Assembly: GCF_052857255.1 (NCBI RefSeq)
Contig: NC_135498.1
Location: 91,582,757-91,646,756, forward strand
Origin: Amblyomma americanum
Taxonomy: Eukaryota > Arthropoda > Arachnida > Ixodida > Ixodidae
DNA: 64,000 nt
Direction of reading: 5' to 3'
In this document: one piece after another, positions 33,561-43,710 of the stretch
How positions within the stretch are numbered: the first letter of the stretch is position 1
Layout: each line of letters opens with the position of its first letter
Notes under the pieces: model-generated
Told to the model about the DNA's origin: nothing
Seen by the model: the letters and a program-made list of their open reading frames with translations, nothing else
The model's database searches: none
Translations under genes and position numbers: made by a program

Positions 33561-33972
33561 TCAAACCCGTTCCATCATATTGTGGTCACGTTTGATATGT
33601 AACCGGCTCAAGAGGCCGCGACCAAACACGGTCTAGGCGAAAGCGTGTATTGGTTAACGAGATGCGTCTCGTGAAGTTCCCGTAGGTGTTCACCACCCCC
33701 AACGTGAGTAGTCGCGCGTTGGAAATGGAGATTGGGAGGTCGAAGACTCTCTTGAAAATTTTCGGAGTACAACTTCCAAGCAATCTTCGTCATGTTTCCG
33801 TAAGCGTAGGTAAGGAGTCGAGTACAGCACTCGACTAGGTACGAAGGCATGGGCGAGCCATACCGCATCCTTACTTTCGCAATCGTCGCTTGTTGGAAAC
33901 GCAGCGAACCATTCGGCCCACCTGGTCGCCGACTTTGCGGAGTTTGGCATGAATTGGGTCTGCCTTGCAATG

Positions 33973-34905
33973 CTAATTAAGGAAGCGACCGAGTATTCGG
34001 AGCTCCTGCGCTTCACGAATGGGGCCGCTGGTGAGAGAAAGCTGAACGGAGGTTTCGCATTTCGTAGAATGTCGAATATGCCCAAGTTCAGACTTGGACG
34101 AGAAGCACTGGAGGCCGCGGTACGTAGCATAGTGGTCGACTATGATCGCCGCTGCTTGCCGGTATTCCTCCATCTCTCCTATGTTACCCGTAGTAGCCCA
34201 GATGGTGATGTCATTGGCGTACAGTGCATGCTGAACACTGCCCACACCCGCCAGCTGTGCCGGGAGGTTCATCATGGAAATATTAAAGAGAAGCGGGGAC
34301 AACACAGCGCCCTGTGGTGTGCCCCGCGTTCCCATCTCAAACGCGCCGCACTCGGTCTCTTGTACGCGTATATAGGCCAAGCAGTCTGCTAAGAAATGTT
34401 TGATGTAGTTGAACGTGCGAGGACCACAATTGGTCTCGCTAAGATGTTGTAGTATGACGCCGTGTTTAACATTGTAAAACGCCCCCTTAGGGTCGAGTAC
34501 TAGGACTATCTTGTCATTGTTTGGGTGTTCTATGGGTTCGAGAACCTCGCGATGATGCTGTAAAAAGACGTCTTGTGCGGGCTTCTGAGGTCGGAAGCCA
34601 AAAATGGTGTCGGCGAATGTGTTCTTGCTCTCGAGATATTCCGAGAGGCGGTCACGGACCATCGTTTCCATCAGTCTACCTACGCATGAAGTGAGGGAGA
34701 TGGGTCGGAGGTTGTCTGTGTTTACCGGTTTCCTCGCCTTCGGGATAAACGCTACCAATGATGTCTTCCAATCGGGTATCAACGAAGTGTCCCCGGTCCA
34801 AATGGTGTTGATATATTCAAATAGGGTTTCGCATGCCCGATCGTGAAGGTTTGCCAACAGTTTGACTATGACCTTATCTCTCCCGGGCGCCGTCCCCCTC
34901 CGCAT
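33973..34905 (-). pseudogene. LINE reverse transcriptase, long open segment with altered catalytic box
   Basis: An uninterrupted 310-codon frame: RGTAPGRDKVIVKLLANL, DWKTSLVAFIPKARKP, LRPISLTSCVGRLMETMV, GFRPQKPAQDVFLQ, VLVLDPKGAFYNVKH, RGTPQGAVLSPLLFNI and HALYANDITIWAT. The catalytic F/YADD box reads YAND, and the first aspartate block reads LDPKGAFYNV in place of the usual D-x-KGAFDNV. Two active-site changes in a clean frame mean it could not catalyse reverse transcription as it stands. Downstream the frame breaks after LRILGRFLN. Confidence 0.8.
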
Positions 34906-35263
34906 TTTGGCAAGAGCCGCTGATCCAGAGCCGCTTAATCCTACCTGTGCGGGTCTTGATCCTGACTGAGGTATTGTGAGCGTAAGACGTTCGCAAGCTG
35001 CTCTGTTCTGTATTTCCTTGAAAGTTGTGTATCGCGCGAGTGAGGTGTTTCTGGGTTTCGGAGTGTGTTTGTGTAGGGGCTAAGAGACTCCTAAAGAGTC
35101 GCCAAAGGTTGCGGTTGGACATCTGCCTTGCCACCTTGTTTCCTCTATCTACCCAGTTATTATCAGCGAGCTGGGCAGCATTCTCAGCAGCTTGCTGGGT
35201 GAGGTCAGAGATTCGAGCGCGGAGTTTACGATTGGGTTGCCACATAACTCGGTTGGCACCCAA
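34874..35263 (-). pseudogene. Pre-RT linker of the same LINE
   Basis: Encodes KLRARISDLTQQAAENAAQL, NRNLWRLFRSLLAPTQTHSE and TQKHLTRAIHNFQG, the usual segment between the endonuclease and RT in this LINE type. A frameshift separates it from the RT frame near 34900-34960. Confidence 0.6.
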
Positions 35264-35600
35264 ACCGCGCCGTAAGGGAAGTGAGTGAAATTATTTTCCA
35301 ACAGAACAAGGCGACCCCATCCTGCACTCCGGCTGTCCCTCTCAATCGAGACATCAGGGCCATTTCCGACGCGCGGTGCCGACAATTACAACTACGCGTT
35401 CCGGTGAACATTAGGTTTGCAGTTGCTTCGAAAGGGGTTGACGTCATTCGAAGTCATCGTATGAAGTGCAAACCGCATAATGTGTGATAACGGCACCTTC
35501 AAACAATCCGAAGCACATTCCTTCTCCCCGCGTGTGTTTCCCGGTAAATATTACGGTTGCGTTTTCTTGTCGTTGTCGTAAGCAAAAACGCCAGGCTAAA
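35243..35600. repeat. SINE-tail scrap followed by dispersed repeat copy 3
   Basis: 35243-35300 is a minus SINE-tail scrap (AACCGCGCCGTAAGGGAAG). 35393-35500 repeats 32513-32625 in direct orientation, and 35560-35605 repeats the AAACGCCAGGCTA segment of 32420-32450. Confidence 0.5.
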
Positions 35601-36590
35601 GATTGAATGCAAACACTAAGGCTATTACGTTCAAACCAAAAAATAAAAACATTATTCTACGATGTGATCTTAAGCTAGGTCTGGAAAGGATAGAAATTGT
35701 AGGCAATATTAAGATATAAGGGGTACATTTCAACAGCCAGCTAAGCTGGGATAATCATGTTAACGCTGTCATCAGTAAGCTTTCTCGTGTCACAGGTATC
35801 ATTAACGGGGATCATTACTTACTTCCATGCAAAGTTAAACTGTTCCTGTATAATTCGATCTCTATGTCCCAAGTAAACTATGCGCACTTAGTTTGGGGAA
35901 AAACTACAGGTACCAATAAAAGTAAGATTTACGTTTTACAGAAGAAGGCCCTACGTGCAATAAATACTCAGCGTCGGTTCAGATATAAACACATGCAACT
36001 TAATCCGCCAGTTCAATGCCATAAAAGTATGTGAAATGTATAATGTTAGGCTGGCTGAAAGACATAAGGAGGACCTAAGACAAAATGTGAATTACTTGCG
36101 TGACTTGGCGCACGTTTCGCTAAATGTACAAGTTTACCCTAGCCGACATAGCGAACTGTGGCATATTCCAACATGCCGCAAAATATATGGTACATATAGC
36201 CTAACAAACACGCTGCCCCGTCTTTTAAATGAGTTTTATGCTGCAAAAGTTCATGTATTACGAGCGTGCCGAAAAAATATACAGGATGTATGTGCTACCT
36301 TTTAGATTTCACCATGCTATCACTGCTTCCTTATCTCTTTCGTTCCATAAAGTGTTGACGTGATTTGAATGACTAATGACATGTATTTGTGTAAAGTATA
36401 TTTTTCTGTTGCTTTTTTATCATTTTATGTGTACGTTTCATTTCCTCATTGTCTTTTCTAATGATTTTTATGTATGTGTGTTGCCTGCTGCCCTGCAATG
36501 TAGGGGCCGAGGGACATGTCAAGCCACAATTTCTGGCTTTTTTCCCTCCACCCTCATCATGTATACATGCGAAATAAATTGAAAAAAAAA
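35601..36590 (+). pseudogene. Non-LTR retrotransposon 3' end (C-terminal RT region)
   Basis: Plus-strand reading gives IEIVGNIKI, a stop, FNSQLSWDNHVNAVISKLSR, KVKLFLYNSISMSQVNYAHL and VWGKTTGTNKSKIYVLQKKA, the standard post-RT region of CR1/Jockey-like LINEs. At 36036-36305 the frame shifts to the C-terminal YNVRLAERHKEDLRQNVNYL and SLTNTLPRLLNEF. The element ends with AATAAATTG and an A-rich tail at 36574-36600. 5'-truncated; one stop and one shift. Confidence 0.75.
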
Positions 36591-36600
36591 ATTGAAAATA

Positions 36601-37479
36601 TCTCCTTTGAAATCAGGCATACAGCATAGAGCTCAAGTACATTTCACTTGTCTTTGGTTTCACTCTTTGTAGAGCCACGTGTGTGAATTTTCATGTGACA
36701 TTGCAATGAATAATTACGTGTCGTTTTACAGCTTCGCTGTCCAACCACCTTCACAGCTTGGAATGGAGCCACTTTTTTAATAACAAAAGCATAGACCGCT
36801 ACCAACCTGCTGAACAGCTGCCAAGATTGGCTGAACGAGAAGTCGCAAGGCGGATGTGCGTGCCGCTGGCATGCAGATAACAGCACCACCTATCAACAAT
36901 AAACCAGACCACGTAATCGTCATTTTAGTGCTATAATTAAAACAAAAACAAAACTAAGCGTAAGTCAACCGGAGCCGCATAAGCAGCACAAATACACCAC
37001 TACTTTGCAAAATACCGAAGACGCAGCAACAATTCCAAATCTAAAGTCGGATACAACTTAGGAATGCAACAAAGAGTGGTCCTCAAATCAGGCTCTCCAT
37101 CCATGTGGCATGGACCTATTTTCATGGATCATAGTCAAAAGCCATGCACCTGCGGTGCCACGCCAGAAGCTAAAAGGCGATTGATTGCGGCGACAATGGC
37201 TTGAAGGCTTTCTTTACGGAGAAATTGCTGCTGCCTTCTTCAGCTGTATCTGCCTATAGAAAACCAATAAACATATGCTTGATAATTAATATGAAATTTC
37301 TACACCGCGGGATGGTGTCACTGCTACTGCTATTGCTGTCAGGAAGAATGAAAAGGGAAGTGCACAGGCCTGCCCACTGGCTCAAGCTGAGCCACAACCA
37401 CTGCCACGTGCTGATAGTAGGAGAGTCGAAAGATAGGAGAGGGAAGACAAGGAAAGACGCGCGCTCGCTAATATGACCC
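36601..37479. other. No supported gene
   Basis: A minus frame at 36644-36889 ends with CKTTRNYSLQCHMKIHTRGS, faintly like the last part of a C2H2 finger, but without a convincing cysteine pair. I do not call it. Confidence 0.35.
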
Positions 37480-37592
37480 GGGCCGATCCCGGAGGCAGTG
37501 CAGTACCGGGCGAACCCGTGCCAGAGTGCTTCAAGCACTCCGTCATATTTCCAAAAATAAATTTAATATCTTGGGCCCCAATAGGACCCGTT
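37480..37592 (-). ncRNA. U2 snRNA-like sequence (3' two thirds), probably a pseudogene
   Basis: Read on the minus strand it shows the ordered landmarks of U2: GGTCCTATTGGGGCC (stem IIb-like), GATATTAAATTTATTTTTGG (Sm-site region), GACGGAGTGCTTGAAGCACT (stem III) and GGGTTCGCCCGGTACTGCAC with GCCTCCGGGATCGGCCC (stem IV and 3' end). The match is closer to insect-type than to human U2. The 5' part with the GUAGUA branch-point recognition sequence is not recognisable upstream (37593-37680). I therefore favour a truncated or diverged copy over a working gene. Confidence 0.5.
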
Positions 37593-37699
37593 GATGATTT
37601 CATTGGCGGAACACTGGAACGTTTATTCCATCCTAAATTAACTGCGCAAGCATTACCGACAGTTAATATATCCCGCAAGAACCTCAGCTGTAAGATTTA

Positions 37700-39830
37700 G
37701 CTGCATTCCTTTGCACGAGTCTTACAGCACCATGAAAATGTATTTTGCCAAGGAATTGCTCTTTGCAAAATGGCGCTTGATCGTTATGGGAGGTGCTTTC
37801 AGGATTTATAGAGAGCCTTTTCCTCCCGTCTAGAGTTGCATGCTCACACTGAGCTTGCCATGAAAGTGGACATTCCTACCCTTCCCCTCCGCCCACACAT
37901 TTTTTTCTCTCGTCAAGGAAACATCTGGAGTCTATTAAAATCGAGGACTCATTAGTACCCAGATAGACTTACCCAATGGTGTTCGGGATAATTCTCATAT
38001 AGATGTCATTTATGTCCCGGTAGGGGACATCTCATAACAATTGCATGGACCAGTCCTAGAACATACGACAAACACAAAGAAACTAGGACAGAGTATCTTT
38101 GGGAGACTATGATGCACGGCTCAGACTCTGACACTCAGCTGAGAATCGTCCGACTGGCCGAAAACGCCACCCGGGTCCAAGGACTCCAATCCGTCGTCTA
38201 GGCGGATGGGTTGAAGCCAATCCTGTATCTGTCGGTTAATAAAGCAACCTACTACTATACTTCTGTCGTCGCGAACAACCGGTGCTGAAACGACAGGTTC
38301 CATCCAAGAAGAAGCCATGACGATTTATCTACGTGTGGTGACGGACCAATGTTACATTGATATTTAGCTGTGCCACGCCGACACCACCGTCCGCCCTGTC
38401 GGTGGTCTGACAAGACCGTTGAAATCAAAGCGTCTGCTCTTCAAAATGCTGAGAGAGCACTGAGGGGCCGCTGAAGCTAGGATTTCTTTCTCTCCCGTTT
38501 CCCTGGCGGAAAAAAATATGTAAAGGGTATACAAGAACCTCAGTAAAGCATCGATATTTATGGAACCAAAGTCGAAACAAGGCTCTTCTAAGAGTTCTTT
38601 TCTGTTTAAGATTTCCTGCCCTCCTTTCCTCGATGAATCGACGACAACATTATAAGAGGTCATCAGATAACAAGGCCACACGACCGATTGTCTCACCGAC
38701 AAGAACGGATCTATGAGGCGGATGTGGAAGAGGTCAAGAATGCGTATCGGAAACTATCTCAAGACAACCCTTCCGTCGGCTGCAGCTGCTCGGTGTGTGA
38801 ACGGCTGTGGCACCATACCGAGAAGGAGGGTCCCGTACGTACCAATCAAGTGCAGAGGTTACTTTAAAAATCGTGACATATTGCTTGAACCTTCATTCAG
38901 TCTGTTTTTTTTTTCTACAATGTGGTGATGGCTCCTCACGAAATACATACCCGGGGAAAGTGCATACGAACAGTGGTGAACTGGATTAGTTGACTTCCAC
39001 TTGTCACTTTTTGTGTCGTTTTGAACTGATTTTGAAAAGAATAATGCAGCTTTATTTTAGCTGCACCGCGTCCAATGCATTGCAGTTTCCAAACTGTATG
39101 CTACTGAGCTGACCCGGGAAACAAACGACTCACTCATCACGTCCAGCCTTTGTCAGTTGTATGAAGTCCGTACACCAAAAGGCTTAGTTAGTTGCTAGCC
39201 TTGAAGAGCGACTAGTTTCGCATCGCCGCCACTCCAGATCGTTTCAAGGTGAGGAGAATTATTTTCCTATACTCCCGCCTTCCGTTCAAAAGTGCTGGCT
39301 CAAGAGCCCCTCATTGCCGCTAGTGGAAAACCTGGTCGCCTGCACTGATTGGATGAGGCAGCACAGCACATCAACCGAGGCTCGAGTAGCAGCACTCGAG
39401 ACCCCAGATTGTGCGTTCTCGGAAAGTGTTAGTGCGAGCTCAGAAAAAACCGTAACTTAGAATTTCTGATTTTTTTTTTTTCAAAACCGAATGCAATAGG
39501 AATTGAGCTATTTGGAGGCCAGCTGGGCGGAGTAAAAATTACAGGATAGCACTTTTGTCTGCTTAAGAGCGTCAATTCGAAAATCTTTCCCTGCCCTCTT
39601 TCACCCTGCATATTTCATTTTACGCGAAAGCGTAAACAGCTCGTTCGGTCGATAAGCCGTCGGCGTCGTAGTAGTTGTCGGCACCGCGCGTCGGAAATAT
39701 TCCTTCCCGTATACGGCGCATATGTGTTCTAGCGCTTCGGCTCTCTTTTGTTTCCTTTGTTTTCTACTTCTGGGTGCATACGGTGAAAAACCGAAAGAAA
39801 TGGTCGCCTACGTAGACGCGGCAGGAGACA
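37700..39830. other. No recognised gene
   Basis: A minus frame of 112 codons (38364-38702) and a short minus frame at 38121-38318 show no domain. No RNA or shared repeat noticed. Confidence 0.4.
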
Positions 39831-39858
39831 GATATACAAAATACACGACAGCCGTGGA

Positions 39859-40066
39859 GCCGCCCCGGTGGCTCAGTGGTTAGGGCGCTCGGCTACTGAT
39901 CCGGAGTACCCGGGTGCGAACCCGACAGCGGCGGCTGCGTTTCGATGGCATCTCTTCCTTTCTTCTCTGTCCCTCCTTTTTCCCTTCCTTTACAGTGCGG
40001 TTCAGGCGTCCGCCGCGAAGTGAGACGGATACTGCGCCATTTCGCTCCCACAAAAAAAGAACAACT
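39859..40066 (+). mobile_element. Tick SINE with internal deletion
   Basis: The head (GGTGGCTCAGTGGTTAGGGC, box B region GGGTGCGAACCCG) and the tail (CGGTTCAGGCGTCCGCCGCG, TACTGCGCCATTTCGC) are present. The central body is missing: after GCGTTTCGATGG the sequence jumps to CATCTCTTCC. The orthologous SINE in copy B (55320-55600) still has a body segment. Confidence 0.85.
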
Positions 40067-40289
40067 TTCATTTACGATAGCATCTGTTACATACAGGTTG
40101 GCAAGGCAGGCGGTGAGATTAAAGGTGCTCACATGGAGAAAAAGCAGTAAGATACTGGGAAAACTGCAGAATGGGTTCAGAAGGCATAAGCGCGCTTAGC
40201 TGACAGGCTGTTCGCGCTTATCTAATACATAGAAATATGTAGGGCGTAAAATAGACCTTTGTATTTAGCCTTCCTGGACATAAGCTGTG

Positions 40290-42540
40290 CATAAGACCAC
40301 ATGAACAGCAAACTCCTATGGAACATGCTCTGATAGTGGAAGATATCCGCCATGAGAGAATTCATTTCCTACAAGAAATATGCCGAGATAATAAAGTTGA
40401 AATGACATGAGAAGAGATGAGAAGTATAACTGTCAAGGAACAAAGGATTAAGGCGAGGTTGTTCTCTATCATGCTTTAGAATACAAGAAAGCATTTAGAT
40501 AACAATATGTCCTACAGTTTTGACAGAAAGGTAGTAGACCAGCGGCTCCACGGTTTAATTCATTCGGACGATGTTGCACTGTTAGCAGATAGCCAAGAAA
40601 ATTTGCGAACTCTCGCTAATCCTTTTGAAGACGAAGCACGACGTTTTGTGCTTCACTTTAGCTCGATTATTCAGGTCTGACTATATTCAACGACACAACT
40701 GATCAAACGTTTGCAATACGTGGCCATAAATTAAAAAGAGTGGCAGAGTACAATTATCGCGGGGTATGGGTAAACGACGGACAGATATACGTGGAAAAAC
40801 ACGGAAAGGCTTCTACCACGTAAGCGCGAGGAGATGCCGGGGGATAATGAAACATAGGGTATTATGGGGGTACAACAAATACGAAGTACGAAAAGGAATC
40901 TGGAGCGGAATAACGATGCCAGAGCATACTTTCGGGAACGCGGTTTTTTGCCAGACAACAAAAGTTCAGTTTTGACCAGAAATAAACCAGAGAGCTGTTG
41001 GAAAATTAGCACTACAGGTTCTCAGTGCAAAAAAAAACAAACGAGGCAGCACAGAAGGATATGGACTGGGCAGCGTTAGAAGCACGAGGAGCTCAGGGAG
41101 ATATATTATACGAAGAATGCCAGCGGAAATTGGACGATAAAATATGGGAAGCTAAGGTATTTATATGCTTATACAGAAAGAGCGTTGACACACAGTGGCG
41201 AAAAACGACTGTAGGAAACCAGCCAGTAAGTGTGCAGGACACAAATACGGAGAAAAAAAAGCTTCAAACGACATGCAATAGCGCAGAAGGTGAAAATTTG
41301 ATTATTTCAAAGAAAAGAAGCAGAGTGTAGAACGACAAAATTGCCAAAAGCAGATGTGGACAGAAACTTTACGTGATAACTCGAGGCAGCACGGAACTTT
41401 TTAAAGCAGGGTAAGAGTGTCTTAGAACCCAAGCTGCAAAGAGAAATTTAACCCAGAAGATGACACGTGTGCAGCGTGTAGTAAATATTTGGAAACAACT
41501 AAAAATCTTACACTATAATGTGGCGATATCCAACCGCATGTCGATGCAAATAAAGTCACTCTTTCTGAGGCTTAGAGGTAACAATGGGGATGTGAATGAA
41601 TCTTCGGTGGAAATTAGCAAAAATCAATTGGAAGGTTGGTGGCTATAAATCCTGCGGATGACATAATTTGTGAAGTGTATGATTAAAATGTTTTAAAATA
41701 TAATTGGTGATCTATTGACAGATTTATTATACCGAATAGAAAGCAAAATAGCGGAGTATGGTGGCAAACAGCACCTCCCGGTATCAAACGGGACGCTCTT
41801 TCAGGAGTGTCGACACAAAAGGAAGAAAGTGAACTATAAAACTGACCCGCAAGCAGCAGGAAAGCAGTTGGGGGAAAAAGTAAGTAATTTTCAGTTAAGA
41901 AAAAGGAACAGAGAGCGCTCTGTGGAAAACCAGGATACTGACGACATCGGCACATACAGAATGTTGAAGCCGGGAATTGCAAAAGAAAATATGTACGATC
42001 ATCATGGGGGAAGTAGGCGCTGCGGTGGCTCAGTGCTTATGGCGCTCGGCTCCTCACCCGAAAGACGCGCGTTCGATTCCGGCCGTGGCGGTCGCATTTC
42101 GATGGAGGCTAAATTATAGAAGCCCCTGTCCTGTATACTGGGCGATGTCAGTACACGTTAAAGAAACCCAGGTGATCGAAGTTACAGACGCCCTGCCCTA
42201 CGGCGTCTCTCATAGCCCAAGTTGCTGCGAGACGTTAGGCGCCCCATAAAAGACACTAATATTAGGAAAAGCTATCTCTGGTTCGAGGCCAGGACGGGAG
42301 TTTTGCAGACTAAGACCTATCGACTCAGCTACCACGAGATAGACACATTACGTGGTGCGTGTGGAGAAGAGGACGAAACGGCTGAACACGACAGTTTTCT
42401 GTAAAGGGTTTCACGCTACAGTTCAAAGCAGTGGGGCTGATTCATTCAAAGCATTGGGTTTTACGCGCAATGAAGGTAAAATGGATTTTAAGCGGGTAGA
42501 AGTAACCAAGCGAAGGTTATCTGACTGGTGACTAAAATCC
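40290..42540 (+). pseudogene. LINE reverse transcriptase and C-terminal zinc-knuckle region, copy A
   Basis: Pieces in order across frames: NSKLLWNML, TVKEQRIKARLFS, IHSDDVALLADSQENLRTLA (in place of YADDVALLADS), HKLKRVAEYNYRGVWVNDG and RRCRGIMKHRVLWGYNKYEV. Next come WDKIW-like and RKSVDTQWRK (41160-41210). After an inserted SINE come WFEARTGVLQTKTYRL, ACGEEDETAEHDSFL (zinc-knuckle-like) and ALGFTRNEGKMDFKRVEVTK. Tick genomes carry many such non-LTR elements. Numerous stops are shared with copy B, so the element was dead before the block was duplicated. Confidence 0.7.
42012..42255 (+). mobile_element. Second-type tRNA-derived SINE, copy A
   Basis: Head GCTGCGGTGGCTCAGTGCTT, box B GCGTTCGATTCCGG, then GTCGCATTTCGATGGAGGC, GCGATGTCAGTACACGTTAA, CCCAGGTGATCGAAG, CTACGGCGTCTCTCATAGCC and GACGTTAGGCGCCCCATAAA. 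The body differs from the Ruka-type copies after the CCCAGGTG segment. Inserted within the LINE C-terminal region. Confidence 0.85.
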
Positions 42541-43295
42541 AGACAAAAGTGAAATTACACAAGCCAAGACTAGATGGCGTGAACCAAGGCCTGATTTAAA
42601 GGGTTTAGCGTTATCCGTCTATCCAGCGGGTATTGGCGGAAAGGTGATGAGGTCGAAGAACACATGATTAGTGCAGGAAATGCATTGCGTAATTATTAAA
42701 TCGGTGGTGCGCGGAAACAAAATGAATCCGAAATTCCTGAAGCCTCTGAGACAGTGAGATTTGGCCCTGACCAATGTGGACGTTAAACTGCCACACCACT
42801 TCTAATGTAAGGAACTGCCTTTGCCTGACAAGTTGTTTAAGCGTATGGTAGTATTGTCCTCCTCTGCGGCGCCACTCATAGCCTGAGCCTATTTAGCGTG
42901 TTTGACCCCACAAACTAAACTAAATATCAACAATGCAACAGATACCCGGAACCACGGGCTCTTGTTTGCACGTAACCAACAAACTCATGCTTGATAAAAT
43001 TAATATCAAGGTAGTGACTCCTTTCATTCTCAAGAAAAACTTTCGAATTTGAGCGTCCATCACCCCCACATCAGATAGTGAAGCGTGAAATAATGTATAA
43101 TCTACATAAAATTGAAATATCCATCAGTGGGCCTCAACATTTAGGTCTCAAAATTAAATCTTTTTCGTTGATACTGTAATGACTGCAAGCATATTGTTTC
43201 TTGCTGCGAGGTCAGAGCTGCAGTGTAGCTCTTGGTTTAAATGACTCCAATACGCACGTAGAAGATTGAATCGACAGGTAAATACTAGAGATTGA

Positions 43296-43436
43296 GAATA
43301 GGGGGACACTATCGGTTCGGTAGATAACCGAGCGCCAGTGAGGATGTGCTGGACAATACTGCACCTCTTGTTATTATTCTGAACATTCTCCCCGCTATTG
43401 CCGCATCTTCCTATAACCGATAGGGTCCCCCTTTTC
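43296..43436. mobile_element. Small TIR element, copy A
   Basis: Starts GAATAGGGGGACACTATCGG and ends AACCGATAGGGTCCCCCTTT followed by TC, an inverted match of about 22 bp. Its 141 bp have no coding capacity. Related copies are at 58827-58967 and 51942-52096. Confidence 0.75.
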
Positions 43437-43479
43437 TAAAACTCCTTGCAAACTAGAAAGCAGGGAAGAGTCAGTCCAC

Positions 43480-43710
43480 TTGCCAGTTGTGACGAATCCT
43501 GCTAATGAACCTGAGCAGCTTCACGAGGAACAGCCACTTGCGGAGGTCCCCTCGACTCCGGAGCCCCTGGATCTTGAGGACGGCCAACGCCTCAGCCTCG
43601 TTGACGTTCAGCACCATGACGAAGACAGCAGCTGCAGCTCCTGCGACAACACGAACACACCGTCACAGAGGCGACAACAGAATGAGCCGCCGGACTTGGT
43701 GTGCACGTAG
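43480..43710 (+). CDS. Short acidic reading frame conserved in both repeat copies (copy A)
   Basis: The open frame runs from about 43417 without an ATG and ends at TAG 43708-43710. Its product is acidic and serine/proline-rich: EPEQLHEEQPLAEVPSTPEP, LDLEDGQ, SLVDVQHHDEDSSCSSCDNT, ending EPPDLVCT. An AG after a partly pyrimidine-rich tract (43420-43463) could be an acceptor, so an exon is possible. The other block (59011-59241) keeps the same frame open with mainly conservative changes. I do not recognise the family. Confidence 0.35.
   Translation: MPVVTNPANEPEQLHEEQPLAEVPSTPEPLDLEDGQRLSLVDVQHHDEDSSCSSCDNTNTPSQRRQQNEPPDLVCT

Larger units (their letters stand above)
32710..35263 (-). mobile_element. 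Non-LTR retrotransposon with RT and RNase H, 5'-truncated
   Basis: Minus-strand LINE whose visible parts, in order, are a pre-RT linker (35263-34874), RT (34905-33973), post-RT region and RNase H (about 33560-33030), and a 3' region ending near 32712 (reading AAATGCTTTTCACCACCACC on the minus strand). The RT-RNase H order is known from the I/R1/LOA group of LINEs. The endonuclease and ORF1 are missing. It ends beside a SINE-tail fragment and a dispersed repeat at 35243-35600. Confidence 0.75.

Noticed and set aside
36644..36889. HMKIHT-like segment resembling a C2H2 zinc finger
   Set aside because: The cysteine pair is not at the required spacing and only one partial finger is visible.
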